The translations under genes were made by a program, and so were the position numbers. A stretch of 33,611 nt of DNA, taken from assembly GCA_002238665.1 (NCBI GenBank), contig MPMU01000021.1:1-33611 (forward strand), read 5' to 3'. Source of the stretch: Gammaproteobacteria bacterium bin55. GTDB lineage: Bacteria > Pseudomonadota > Gammaproteobacteria > Pseudomonadales > Azotimanducaceae. The number at the start of each line of letters is the position of its first letter. The first letter of the stretch is position 1. This document shows positions 8,289-16,195 of the stretch, piece after piece. The notes beneath the pieces were generated by a model. That model was not told where the DNA came from. It searched no databases and saw nothing but the letters and a program-made list of their open reading frames with translations.

Positions 8289-9779
8289 TTAAATTGGCGG
8301 ATCCTCACTTATTTCTTCCGACTCGACGTCGTCAGCGTAATCGCTATCCGATGATTCACTACTTCTGCTAGGATCGTAGATCGATTCAAATCTCGTCAAT
8401 GCACCAGTGAATTTCAAGGGCACGACACCAAGTGACCCATGTCGATTCTTAGCGATAATCAATTCGGCTTCACCGTCAGGCTGTGCTTTAGCTAGAGCAA
8501 TATCGGGGCGATGCAACATCATAACGACGTCTGCGTCTTGCTCAATTGCACCACTATCTCTTAAGTCAGCTAATCTCGGCCTCTTATCGGTTCGTCCTTC
8601 GGATTCTCTATTTAGCTGAGATAATGCGATGACTGGAATATTAAAGTCCCGAGCCAAACCTTTGAGTCCTGCAGTAATTCGCGCAAGCTCACGGGTTCTG
8701 GAATCTTCTCGGTTTTGAACAGATGACTGCATAAGCTGCAGATAGTCAACAACGATGAGACCCACCTTACCGCTTTCCCGCAAGACTGCCCTCGCCTGTT
8801 TTCGAATGTCAGTGACTGACAGACTACTACGATCATCGATGAGCAACCGTTGATGCCATTCTTCTGAACGGAGAAGGGTGATCGAGCTATTCACTTGGCG
8901 CTTTTCCTGCTCGTCCAATCGCTGGCGAGTCATTTTGCCTTGGTCAACATTCGACAATGACGATATCAATCTGACGAGTAATTCCTGAGCAGGTTGCTCC
9001 ATCGAAAAGAACAGAATAGGGGTCGCGTCTTCGTTCATCATCAGTTTTTCGGCAAGATTGATAGCCATGGCTGTTTTACCAACACCTGGTCTCGCTGCGA
9101 TGATGTTAAGTGACGATTTCAGGAATCCATTGGTTTTAGCATCTAAGCCAATGTAACCTGTCTGAACTCCTCTTCGAGCCTGATTGTGTTGTTCAATGTA
9201 ATCTAGCTCTTCTACCACCTCACGCAGGTGTTGGTCCATTCCGATACGGTCCAAGTCGTAGTTGGTAGTTTGAGTGAGATTCGTGATCCTTTCTTCTACT
9301 TCTGTTAAGACTTCGTCGGTTTCGCGTGTGAGGCTTTTTTGTATCAGCGTGCAGATTCGATTGCTCTCGTCAAAGACTTTGCGAAGCAAAGATTTATTGC
9401 GAATTTCTTCAACAGAGCTCTGAATGCTCGAACTAAGGTTCAGATTGGATGAGAAAGAAAGCTGCTCAAGGTATTCGACGCCACCAGCCAAGTGCAGTTT
9501 GTTCAAGTTTTGGAGCTGAAGACCGACTTCAGCGAGACCGTATTTCCGACCTTCTACTGCCAATCCTTCAATGCATTCAAATATCAGCGCATGTCGTACG
9601 TCAAAAAAATCCGCTGCCTTCAGATCCCCAGCGATTAAGTCCCATAAGCTCTGTTCTCGCATGACAGAGGAAAGCACTTCTTCCTCGGCAAGTTGATTGT
9701 GCGGCAACTGATTACGAGAAAAACTTGGGGTGGAAAGAGGAATTGGCGTGCTATCGCCGTGATCAAATTGTCTAGACAT
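8289..9779 (-). CDS. dnaB: Replicative DNA helicase DnaB
   Basis: DnaB is the hexameric helicase that unwinds DNA at replication forks. The N-terminal domain begins LPHNQLAEEEVLSSVM (25-40) and is followed by a linker helix and the RecA-like motor: Walker A ARPGVGKTA (229-237), LIVVDYLQLM for Walker B, then ALSQLNRE and RLADLRDSGAIEQDADVVMM. The 496-residue length fits, with an acidic C-terminal tail. The ATG at 9779 has only a weak ribosome-binding site. The upstream 277-bp gap carries four DnaA-box sequences, which suggests that its expression is tied to the initiator protein. In related genomes dnaB directly follows rplI; here an alkB-like gene is inserted between them. Confidence 0.97.
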   Translation of the reverse strand: MSRQFDHGDSTPIPLSTPSFSRNQLPHNQLAEEEVLSSVMREQSLWDLIAGDLKAADFFDVRHALIFECIEGLAVEGRKYGLAEVGLQLQNLNKLHLAGGVEYLEQLSFSSNLNLSSSIQSSVEEIRNKSLLRKVFDESNRICTLIQKSLTRETDEVLTEVEERITNLTQTTNYDLDRIGMDQHLREVVEELDYIEQHNQARRGVQTGYIGLDAKTNGFLKSSLNIIAARPGVGKTAMAINLAEKLMMNEDATPILFFSMEQPAQELLVRLISSLSNVDQGKMTRQRLDEQEKRQVNSSITLLRSEEWHQRLLIDDRSSLSVTDIRKQARAVLRESGKVGLIVVDYLQLMQSSVQNREDSRTRELARITAGLKGLARDFNIPVIALSQLNRESEGRTDKRPRLADLRDSGAIEQDADVVMMLHRPDIALAKAQPDGEAELIIAKNRHGSLGVVPLKFTGALTRFESIYDPSRSSESSDSDYADDVESEEISEDPPI

Positions 9780-9898
9780 AAATTACTTGGTGAAATCGTC
9801 TTTTAGTTTACTGCTATTCGATTTCAGAAAACGCTTCTTTTGCAGATTTACTTCGCGGAAATCTGACGCTCAAATCTATGTCCCACCCGCCACGTCAG

Positions 9899-9954
9899 TT
9901 ATCCACAGACAGAGTGGAAAACTTCGTGGAAAAGTTTCAAAATCCTGTGTAAAA
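9899..9954. promoter_or_regulatory. Cluster of four DnaA boxes upstream of dnaB
   Basis: Within 56 bp lie TTATCCACA (9899-9907, plus strand, the exact E. coli consensus) and, on the minus strand, TTTTCCACT (9913-9921), TTTTCCACG (9925-9933) and TTTTACACA (9946-9954). The last fits the TTWTNCACA consensus; the two middle ones differ from it at the last base. The cluster is 120 to 175 bp upstream of the dnaB start. There is no clear AT-rich unwinding element next to it, so a role in controlling dnaB is more likely than a replication origin. Confidence 0.6.
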
Positions 9955-10056
9955 CTCCGGCATAGCTCAAGGATTCAGAAATCCTCCGTGTCCTCTTGTT
10001 GAGGATGAACGGTCAAAGACTTGAGCTAATCGTTATCAGTTAAAACGCTCGATAAT

Positions 10057-12462
10057 TCAAGCACTGGCACTCGAACTCAGAGTCTGGATCCGGTCAAACG
10101 AGTCAGTCATATCGCTTAGGAGTGCTTTCTGTAGGGCCTGAAAATCCTCCTGGCCACAAGCTCTTGCCAATGTTTCTTTGACATTCTCGGGAGCATCTTT
10201 CAGCTTGTCATCTGATTGAAGCAGGAGGCTACGTATACCTCGAAAGTCACGCCATAGTTTTGCAGACTTTAGTAAAGCATCTGAGTTAGCGGGATCAAGC
10301 AATTGCACATTTTGTGCTCGTTCAATGATCGCAACGGAATCGGTAGCATCGAGATTCACGAATTCTCTGGCATTTTCAATAAGAAGCTTGCGGGTGAAGT
10401 TTTCTAGATTGTCGCTAGCGTGCTTCAATGCTTCATCAGTCACAGGTTCACTGTCACCGTTGATGTTCTGTGGATGCGACAATCTTTCTACAAGTGCACG
10501 ACCAGCATAGCTATTCATCAAGGTCTGATGGATCAAGATTTTTACACGGCTCACAAATCCTTGTGACCCTGAGCTATCGATGACATGAGAAGAAGTCAGC
10601 CTAAGTAACTCCTCCGGAGTTTCATTGGGTGTGTGAAATGCCTCGAATTCAGCTAATGAGTGCATATTGACCAGTTCAGAGTTTTTCTGCACCTCCGCAA
10701 ATAGCAGATTATTTCGACTGAGACGTCGAATCAACTTGATGAAGCGAGCTCCGATTTTCCGGCTCAATGCCGCAGAATCGTTATCGTATAAGTACGTTAG
10801 TTCTAGCTGGATGCCTGGAACAACCTCGCGCTTACCCAATTCACCAAAAGTCAGCACTACCGCACTCCCATAGGCCGGTTTTCCGAAATCCAGCACGATA
10901 TTGTCAAGTACGAATGAAATAGCGGCATCAGCGACATTAGTCAGCACAATCTGCGATTCGGAAACCGATAAGCTCTCCCGCATCACGTGAATACCGACTT
11001 GAAAGACCTTCTCGTTGATCCATTGACGGGCAATGTCGATTGCTTCCGCGGTATTTTGGTGTGGGTATTCGTCCAACTGCAACTTCATTTCTTCAACTGT
11101 CATTTCGTAAAGCCAGTAGACCACAGCAAGACCCTTTCGAGCAATCTTTTCAAACTCGTCGTCCGGACCAAATCCAGCAGGTAGATCTAGATTCTTGAAT
11201 TCATTGCTTTCCAGACTTCGAATCAAAGAGTGGGAATCTTCCATCCACTCAGCGGCTCGCGGTGACTTGGCATAAATCTCTTCAATGATCTGAAACGCAT
11301 CTGGAAGTGCCATCGTCACTTTGCTGTCGTATGGTCGCCAGTCCTCAATGTCCGGATGGTTCTTGCTTCGCCACGCATCGACTATTGGATCGAGCCAAGC
11401 AAACCATTTTTTCGGGAAAAGAGTGGTTCCTGCCAAACGCAGATAGTGGCTAGGAAGTGCAGGAGATTTGTCATCATCAAAGTGTTGCAGCATTGCAAAG
11501 TGCCGAGTAACGACCGAATGATGATCTGCATGCCGCTGTATGTTGAAGGAGGTTTTGTCTGTAAGACGATAACTACTGCTCCAGGAATGTTGGGGACCTA
11601 CCCTTTCATATCTTCCATTGGGTAGATGGACTCGTCTCAAGCCATAGTGCTGCACGTAATTGATCACTTTCGCATAAACCAAGGAGCAGAAACACAACAC
11701 CAGATAGAGTAGGAGTGCCCACCAACCTCCCAGATAGAACACGATGGCATACCAAACTGCCAATTGAATGGCAAACCGCCAGAACGGGTTTGTGTAGTGC
11801 AGGAACGACCTGCGGCGGATGGCTAGATTATCTCGGATTACTCGGTACACTCCGATTAATCCATCCTTGAGCTCACGAGGCAAATAGCTCCAAAAGCTCA
11901 GACCCTTGGGCGCGGACCCAGAGTCCGCAGGTGTGCCTACTTTTGCATGGTGAATATATAGGTGTTCCACGGAGTAGTGTGGATAGGAAACGGACGCGAA
12001 AAGAAACTCACCAAGTCGGCGTTCCCAAAGCGAACGACGATGGATCAGTTCATGACCGGCGACGTAGGTCAATCTACCTACGCAGACCAATGCAATTGCG
12101 ATCAATACAGATTCCCAGAGAGCTAGATGGCCAGAAACAAATATTTCGTATAGAACCACGACCAATGTGATCATCCACGCAACTGCCCAGATAAATAGTG
12201 CAGCTGAGTACAGGAATAACTTAGATTCTGGAGTGTAACGAGCGTCGAGGTTACGTTTGTCGTTGCCGAAGAAGCGATCCCAGAACCCGGTGACAAGCAA
12301 GTAAGTTAGAGGTAACGCGATCCACTCGCCCCCATAAACAGAAGCGAGAATCAGACACGGGAATGCAAGAAGTGGAATGAAATACGGAAACGCGTGACCA
12401 ATCGAGGGATTAATCGTTGGAGACGATGTCGAATTTACATTGCCATCTGTGGGTGCTTGCAT
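10057..12462 (-). CDS. Fusion of AlkB-type alkane hydroxylase with a degenerate GlnE-like adenylyltransferase domain
   Basis: The 801-residue protein has two parts. Residues 1-370 form an integral-membrane di-iron hydroxylase of the alkane 1-monooxygenase/desaturase family: about six hydrophobic helices and all four histidine motifs, HELIH (137-141), EHLYIHH (166-172), NYVQHYG (268-274) and QRHADHH (309-315). Such enzymes hydroxylate terminal carbons of alkanes or related chains and need rubredoxin, which is not seen here. After a linker, residues about 480-780 resemble one half of GlnE: VADAAISFVL (510-519), VVLTFGELGKREV (535-547), IQLELTYLYD (551-560), FIKLIRRLS and LAEFEAFH (603-610). In active GlnE the corresponding motifs are GMGKLGGREL, SDIDLIFLYD and VDMRLRP. 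Here the metal-binding DxD and the RLRP motif are lost, so nucleotidyl transfer is unlikely and a regulatory or binding role is inferred. It has its own upstream gap and is inserted between rplI and dnaB. Confidence 0.85.
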   Translation of the reverse strand: MQAPTDGNVNSTSSPTINPSIGHAFPYFIPLLAFPCLILASVYGGEWIALPLTYLLVTGFWDRFFGNDKRNLDARYTPESKLFLYSAALFIWAVAWMITLVVVLYEIFVSGHLALWESVLIAIALVCVGRLTYVAGHELIHRRSLWERRLGEFLFASVSYPHYSVEHLYIHHAKVGTPADSGSAPKGLSFWSYLPRELKDGLIGVYRVIRDNLAIRRRSFLHYTNPFWRFAIQLAVWYAIVFYLGGWWALLLYLVLCFCSLVYAKVINYVQHYGLRRVHLPNGRYERVGPQHSWSSSYRLTDKTSFNIQRHADHHSVVTRHFAMLQHFDDDKSPALPSHYLRLAGTTLFPKKWFAWLDPIVDAWRSKNHPDIEDWRPYDSKVTMALPDAFQIIEEIYAKSPRAAEWMEDSHSLIRSLESNEFKNLDLPAGFGPDDEFEKIARKGLAVVYWLYEMTVEEMKLQLDEYPHQNTAEAIDIARQWINEKVFQVGIHVMRESLSVSESQIVLTNVADAAISFVLDNIVLDFGKPAYGSAVVLTFGELGKREVVPGIQLELTYLYDNDSAALSRKIGARFIKLIRRLSRNNLLFAEVQKNSELVNMHSLAEFEAFHTPNETPEELLRLTSSHVIDSSGSQGFVSRVKILIHQTLMNSYAGRALVERLSHPQNINGDSEPVTDEALKHASDNLENFTRKLLIENAREFVNLDATDSVAIIERAQNVQLLDPANSDALLKSAKLWRDFRGIRSLLLQSDDKLKDAPENVKETLARACGQEDFQALQKALLSDMTDSFDRIQTLSSSASA

Positions 12463-12937
12463 AGAACTAGATTTATCAGATTAGAGTATTGGGATCGTTT
12501 CCAACTTCCCACACGACATGTGCGCGCTTACTTTAAAGACGCGGGAACTTGCATTTCACGTTAAAGCATACCAGTCTCTCGTTAGATCACCTACTCTTAA
12601 CACGCTCACACCGACAAGATACTTGGAATTCAGTTGGTTTTGTGTCACTGAGCAAACCAACAAAGCGGACTTAGCGAGTCGTATCAGTAAAACACTACTG
12701 TTAAGCATAGGACTTACATGTTCTCTTAGACCTTGGTGCTAATCTCCCAGCCACTCTCGTGCCTAGCAGACGTGGTTTAGCTCAAATGGGTCTGCCGGAA
12801 CGCTACCAAATCGCTTAGCAAAACAAACTCAAAAGGAAGTCTTCCGTTAGAAAACTCGCAACAATCCACCAATATCCCTAGTCTGAGACTGGTGACCGCG
12901 TTGATCCGAGGACGTCCTCAAATCGCATTGTGCGCGG
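12463..12937. other. 475-bp gap between the alkB-like gene and rplI
   Basis: No convincing gene or tRNA is seen. A 74-codon plus-strand frame at 12518-12742 has no family resemblance or ribosome-binding site and is treated as chance. Inverted repeats present: GCAGAC/GTCTGC (12766-12771 and 12790-12795), and, just after the rplI stop on the minus strand, CCGCG/CGCGG (12933-12937 with 12896-12900) enclosing the perfect palindrome GAGGACGTCCTC (12908-12919). The latter may form the operon's 3' stem but lacks a T-run. The promoter of the alkB-like gene must be near 12465-12520; no strong box is seen. Confidence 0.4.
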
Positions 12938-13381
12938 TTAGTCAGCTTCGACGTAAACCGTGATGGTCTTGACAAGGTCAGCAAATATGTGGATATTGAC
13001 CTCGTATTCTCCTAACTCACGAATCGGCTCAGCCAAAAGCACTTCCTGTCTTCGGACCTCGATACCTAGAGCGCTCAGTTCTCGTGCGATCTCGATCGAT
13101 CCCACAGAACCATACAGGCGGTTACCGTCACCAGCCCTCGCAAGGATCGTAACATTGAAGTCGTCTAATTGAGCGGCACGCTTTTCAGCACCTTTGAGCT
13201 TTTCAAGCTCAGCGGCTTCCAAGTCAGCTCGACGACCCTCAAAAACCGTACGGTTCTCGTCAGTTGCTCTCAAGGCCTTTTGGTTGGGTAATAGAAAATT
13301 CCGTGCATAACCTCTTTTGACGTTTACCTCATCTCCAAGGTCCCCGAGGTTTTGAATTTTTTCTAGCAATATAACCTGCAT
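12938..13381 (-). CDS. rplI: 50S ribosomal protein bL9
   Basis: bL9 binds 23S rRNA near the L1 stalk through its N-terminal domain and extends a long helix to a C-terminal domain. The start MQVILLEKIQNLGDLGDEVNVKRGYARNFLLP carries the family signature (G-x-x-x-V-x-V-K-x-G-Y-x-R-N-x-L-x-P), followed by the connecting helix LEAAELEKLKGAEKRAAQL and the C-terminal domain. The 147-residue length is normal. It is the last gene of the ribosomal operon, 5 bp after rpsR. Confidence 0.98.
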   Translation of the reverse strand: MQVILLEKIQNLGDLGDEVNVKRGYARNFLLPNQKALRATDENRTVFEGRRADLEAAELEKLKGAEKRAAQLDDFNVTILARAGDGNRLYGSVGSIEIARELSALGIEVRRQEVLLAEPIRELGEYEVNIHIFADLVKTITVYVEAD

Positions 13382-13386
13382 AGCAA

Positions 13387-13620
13387 TTACGCCATCTTGT
13401 GTTGGTCAGTGTACGGTATCAAAGAAAGATAACGTGCTCGTTTAATGGCTCTTGCTAACTGTCGTTGATATTTGGCTGATGTTCCTGTAATCCGAGCTGG
13501 GACGATTTTGCCTGTCTCGGTTAGAAAATCTTCAAGTAGATCAATGTCCTTGTAATCTACTTCCTTAATGCCTTCAGCGGTAAATCGACAATACCGTTTG
13601 CGTTGAAAATTCCTTGCCAT
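13387..13620 (-). CDS. rpsR: 30S ribosomal protein bS18
   Basis: bS18 forms a heterodimer with bS6 on the 30S platform. The 77-residue protein has the family pattern [18 protein letters not shown] near the start, then [20 protein letters not shown] and the basic motif [20 protein letters not shown]. The gap from rpsF is 9 bp. In E. coli priB lies between rpsF and rpsR; it is absent here, as in many other gammaproteobacteria. Confidence 0.98.
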   Translation of the reverse strand: MARNFQRKRYCRFTAEGIKEVDYKDIDLLEDFLTETGKIVPARITGTSAKYQRQLARAIKRARYLSLIPYTDQHKMA

Positions 13621-13629
13621 ATTGATTCC

Positions 13630-14088
13630 TTATTCCGCTTCCACTGGTTCTTTCGATTCTTCAGAACCCTCAGTCTTCTCTGTTGAAGTAGCTTCCCGTG
13701 CTCGCCTACGCGCCTCCAGATCTGCTTCGCGCTTGCGGTCTCGTTCGCGTTCCTTCTCTTGATCTTCTAGTTCTTTCGCATAGATCTTTGACAATCCAGT
13801 TTCTGCCTCTTTTCGAGAAAGAACCATGGTTCGGATGATTGCATCATTAAATCTGAAGCCTTGCTCAATCTCGTCCAGTGTTTCTTGATTGACTTCAATG
13901 TTCATAAGCACATAATGTGCCTTGACGATCTTCTTGATTGGATACGCTAATTGTCGTCGTCCCCAATCTTCGATGCGGTGGAGTACGCCGCCGTTACGTT
14001 CGATCGTAGCACGATATCGAGATATCATGCCGCCAACTTGCTCAGACTGATCCGGATGGATCAGTATCACAATTTCATAGTGTCGCAT
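13630..14088 (-). CDS. rpsF: 30S ribosomal protein bS6
   Basis: bS6 partners bS18 on the 30S platform. The N-terminal 95 residues give the canonical fold, [18 protein letters not shown] and [26 protein letters not shown]. The protein is 152 residues because of a highly charged C-terminal extension (from about residue 107) rich in Glu, Lys and Arg, of the kind that in E. coli is extended by glutamylation by RimK. It is the first gene of the rpsF-rpsR-rplI operon. ATG at 14088 follows GGGAGCATCCT, a reasonable ribosome-binding site. Confidence 0.98.
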   Translation of the reverse strand: MRHYEIVILIHPDQSEQVGGMISRYRATIERNGGVLHRIEDWGRRQLAYPIKKIVKAHYVLMNIEVNQETLDEIEQGFRFNDAIIRTMVLSRKEAETGLSKIYAKELEDQEKERERDRKREADLEARRRAREATSTEKTEGSEESKEPVEAE

Positions 14089-14434
14089 AGGATGCTCCCT
14101 CAGGGTTTGCTACCGTCCAAGAATGTAATAAGACGTGTAACAAGGAGTGAATGGATTCTGGACCGAAGTCCTGATTCAATTTTAGAAAGATTAATCCCGA
14201 TCCGCAGAATACGTGATCCAAACATCTCAAGGTGAAATAAAAAAATCAAGTAAAGTCGCTTTTCAAGCCGAATAAACGACCTCTGGAGACTACACATTTG
14301 GCAACGAATAACAGTGCAGTCGTGCCATTCTAAACCCTTTGAGACAAACGGACTGTACCTTCTAGAATTCAGAGACTCTTGATCAATTAGCACACGAATT
14401 TCGAACGCTGATTACATGTGTTCAGGTTACCGAG
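14089..14434. other. 346-bp divergent region between rpsF and sorA-like gene
   Basis: No gene is supported here. On the minus strand, in what should be the rpsF leader, lies a UUCG-tetraloop hairpin GGAC-UUCG-GUCC (14160-14171, extended by a few pairs), a candidate for the bS6:bS18 autoregulatory structure known upstream of rpsF in many bacteria, though I cannot confirm the full motif. A T-rich stretch on the same strand, TTGAAA followed 17 bp later by TTTTTA, is a possible rpsF promoter. On the plus strand no strong promoter for the sulfite dehydrogenase pair is evident. Confidence 0.35.
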
Positions 14435-15739
14435 ATGACTCAAAAAGACAGACACCTTGGATCATCCGATTCGACAGACCTAGAGAAAGTAGACCAGGAA
14501 AATCGGGACAGAGTCAATCAGGGACTTAGTCGAAGAGGCTTTGTGAAAGGACTGGCATCGGCCACGGCTACTTTAGGAGCATCGGTCGTATATTCCAACC
14601 AGGGTGCCAATCAATCCGCTCCAGCTCTCTCCACCACCCCTACCGAAACCTTCACAATAGAAGGAAAAGACGGGTTACGACTGTTGAGCGACCATCCAAT
14701 CAATGCGGAAACACCTCCTCATCTCCTAAACGACGACATTACGCCGATCAATCGAATGTTCGTCCGAAATAATGGCATTCCACCACAGTCTGTTAACTTC
14801 GATACTTGGACACTAACAGTTGATGGCGAGTCAGTTCAATCCTCCAAGACCTACTTGATAAGCGATCTGAAAAGTCGTTTTAAGAACATCAGCCGGCAGC
14901 TGATTGTGGAGTGCGGCGGAAACGGGCGAGCTGAATTTGATCCACGAGTGTCTGGAAATCAATGGACACTAGGCGCGGTAGGTTGCCCAATCTGGGACGG
15001 TATACGGTTGAAGGATGTTCTTGAAGATTGTGGTTATTCCGATGATGCCGTATACGTTGCCTATCACAGCGCAGACACACACCTTAGTGGTGACAAAACT
15101 CGCGAGCCAATTTCAAGAGGTGTTCCGATTTCAAAGGCGTTAGAAGAAGAATCCATGATCTCCTGGGGGATGAACGGTGAGGATCTACATCCACTGAATG
15201 GGCATCCTTTGAGATTAGTTATCGGAGGATGGCCAGGGTCAGTTTCGGGTAAGTGGATAAATCGAATTTCTATCCGCGACAGGGTCCACGACGGTGCAAA
15301 GATGGCAAGTCCGTCGTACCGTGTACCTTGCGAACCCGTAGCTCCTGGCGCTGAAGTGAGCGTCGATAACATGTGCATTATTCATGCGATGCCAGTGAAG
15401 TCTCTGATCACCCAGCCAAGAAGCGGTACTCAACATTTAAAAGAAGAACCACTACATTTGCATGGACACGCTTGGTCTGGACATTCGGTTGTTCAAGATT
15501 TACGGCTGTCTATCGACTTTGGACAGACTTGGCACTCCGCTGAACTGCAACCGCCAGTCAACAGACTAGCATGGCAAAACTGGGACTACGATATCGAGTT
15601 TCCTTCTGAAGGGTATTTCGAGGTTTGGGCACGAGCCATTGATGCGAGTGGCGTAGCCCAACCAATGGTTTTACCAGGATGGAATCCAAAAGGCTATCTA
15701 AACAATGCGTGCCACCGAATTGCTGTCTACGTCAGCTAG
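14435..15739 (+). CDS. sorA: Sulfite dehydrogenase molybdopterin subunit (SorA/SoxC family), Tat-exported
   Basis: This family oxidises sulfite to sulfate at a molybdenum cofactor and passes electrons to a cytochrome c in the periplasm. Residues 32-38 are SRRGFVK, a twin-arginine export signal, followed by a hydrophobic alanine-rich stretch, fitting export of a folded cofactor protein. The molybdenum-domain core reads FVRNNGIP (109-116), LIVECGGNGRAEFDPRVSG (156-174) with the Mo-ligand Cys160, and GAVGCPIWDGIRLKDVL (180-196). A C-terminal dimerisation domain follows, with HLHGHAWSGHSVVQDLRLSIDFG. Length 434 is normal. The downstream cytochrome gene overlaps by 35 bp, as expected for a SorAB-type enzyme. 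The pair sits between rlmB and rpsF, where related genomes have nothing. SoxC is the alternative name, but no other sox genes are present. Confidence 0.88.
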   Translation: MTQKDRHLGSSDSTDLEKVDQENRDRVNQGLSRRGFVKGLASATATLGASVVYSNQGANQSAPALSTTPTETFTIEGKDGLRLLSDHPINAETPPHLLNDDITPINRMFVRNNGIPPQSVNFDTWTLTVDGESVQSSKTYLISDLKSRFKNISRQLIVECGGNGRAEFDPRVSGNQWTLGAVGCPIWDGIRLKDVLEDCGYSDDAVYVAYHSADTHLSGDKTREPISRGVPISKALEEESMISWGMNGEDLHPLNGHPLRLVIGGWPGSVSGKWINRISIRDRVHDGAKMASPSYRVPCEPVAPGAEVSVDNMCIIHAMPVKSLITQPRSGTQHLKEEPLHLHGHAWSGHSVVQDLRLSIDFGQTWHSAELQPPVNRLAWQNWDYDIEFPSEGYFEVWARAIDASGVAQPMVLPGWNPKGYLNNACHRIAVYVS

Positions 15740-16094
15740 CTTCTTGATAATTGCGCTATCTACAGTTTGCTTTGCGCAAGAAGCAGAAGTCATAAAAACT
15801 GATCCCCTTACTGGCTTATTCAAAGATGCCGAAGAGAACTGGATACAGGTCAGAAACAATTGTGTGGCATGTCATTCTGCGCGAATGCTGACACAGCAAC
15901 AACTTAGCAAAGATCAGTGGTTACAAGCCATACGGCGTATGCAGGCTAAGGAAAAACTGTGGGATCTTGGCCAAGCAGAAGAGCGAATCCTTGACTACCT
16001 CAGCACATACTACGGTGATACAGGCGATAAAGAAGGACAGAGAAAACGAAGAGCACCGTTGTCACAACCCCCACTCCCTGTCGAAGACAGCTAG
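15705..16094 (+). CDS. sorB: Small c-type cytochrome, probable SorB-like electron acceptor
   Basis: This 129-residue exported monoheme cytochrome has a signal peptide at residues 1-24 (hydrophobic ASFLIIALSTVCFA) followed by a single heme-attachment site CVACH (53-57) in a segment reading RNNCVACHSARMLTQQQLS. Met79 (in RRMQAK) or another Met may be the distal ligand. It ends with a polar proline-rich tail. Its start lies inside the end of the sulfite dehydrogenase gene (35-bp overlap, different frame), so the two are co-translated, and the obvious role is to accept electrons from sulfite oxidation. It converges on rlmB with about 100 bp between. Confidence 0.85.
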   Translation: MRATELLSTSASFLIIALSTVCFAQEAEVIKTDPLTGLFKDAEENWIQVRNNCVACHSARMLTQQQLSKDQWLQAIRRMQAKEKLWDLGQAEERILDYLSTYYGDTGDKEGQRKRRAPLSQPPLPVEDS

Positions 16095-16195
16095 CAGACA
16101 ATCGGACATCCCTCTCAATTCTTTAGATCTCAACTATCCAAACACCTAGCTCGACATGTTGCTTGAGTGCCAGGTGCGCTAGTTGAGTAGCGGCT

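Noticed and set aside
9899-9954. Reading the DnaA-box cluster as the chromosome origin
   Set aside because: No AT-rich repeat region and none of the usual origin neighbours (dnaA, dnaN, mnmG, rpmH).
9787-10002. 71-codon plus-strand frame across the DnaA-box region
   Set aside because: Overlaps the regulatory region of dnaB and reads as low-information sequence.
12518-12742. 74-codon plus-strand open frame in the rplI-alkB gap
   Set aside because: No ribosome-binding site, no recognisable domain, composition unlike the neighbouring genes.
12766-12795. tRNA-like stretch GGTTTAGCTCAAATGG
   Set aside because: No acceptor stem, anticodon arm or T-arm around it; only a simple inverted repeat remains.
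14100-14393. 97-codon minus-strand frame in the rpsF leader
   Set aside because: It covers the expected promoter and leader of rpsF and has no family resemblance.
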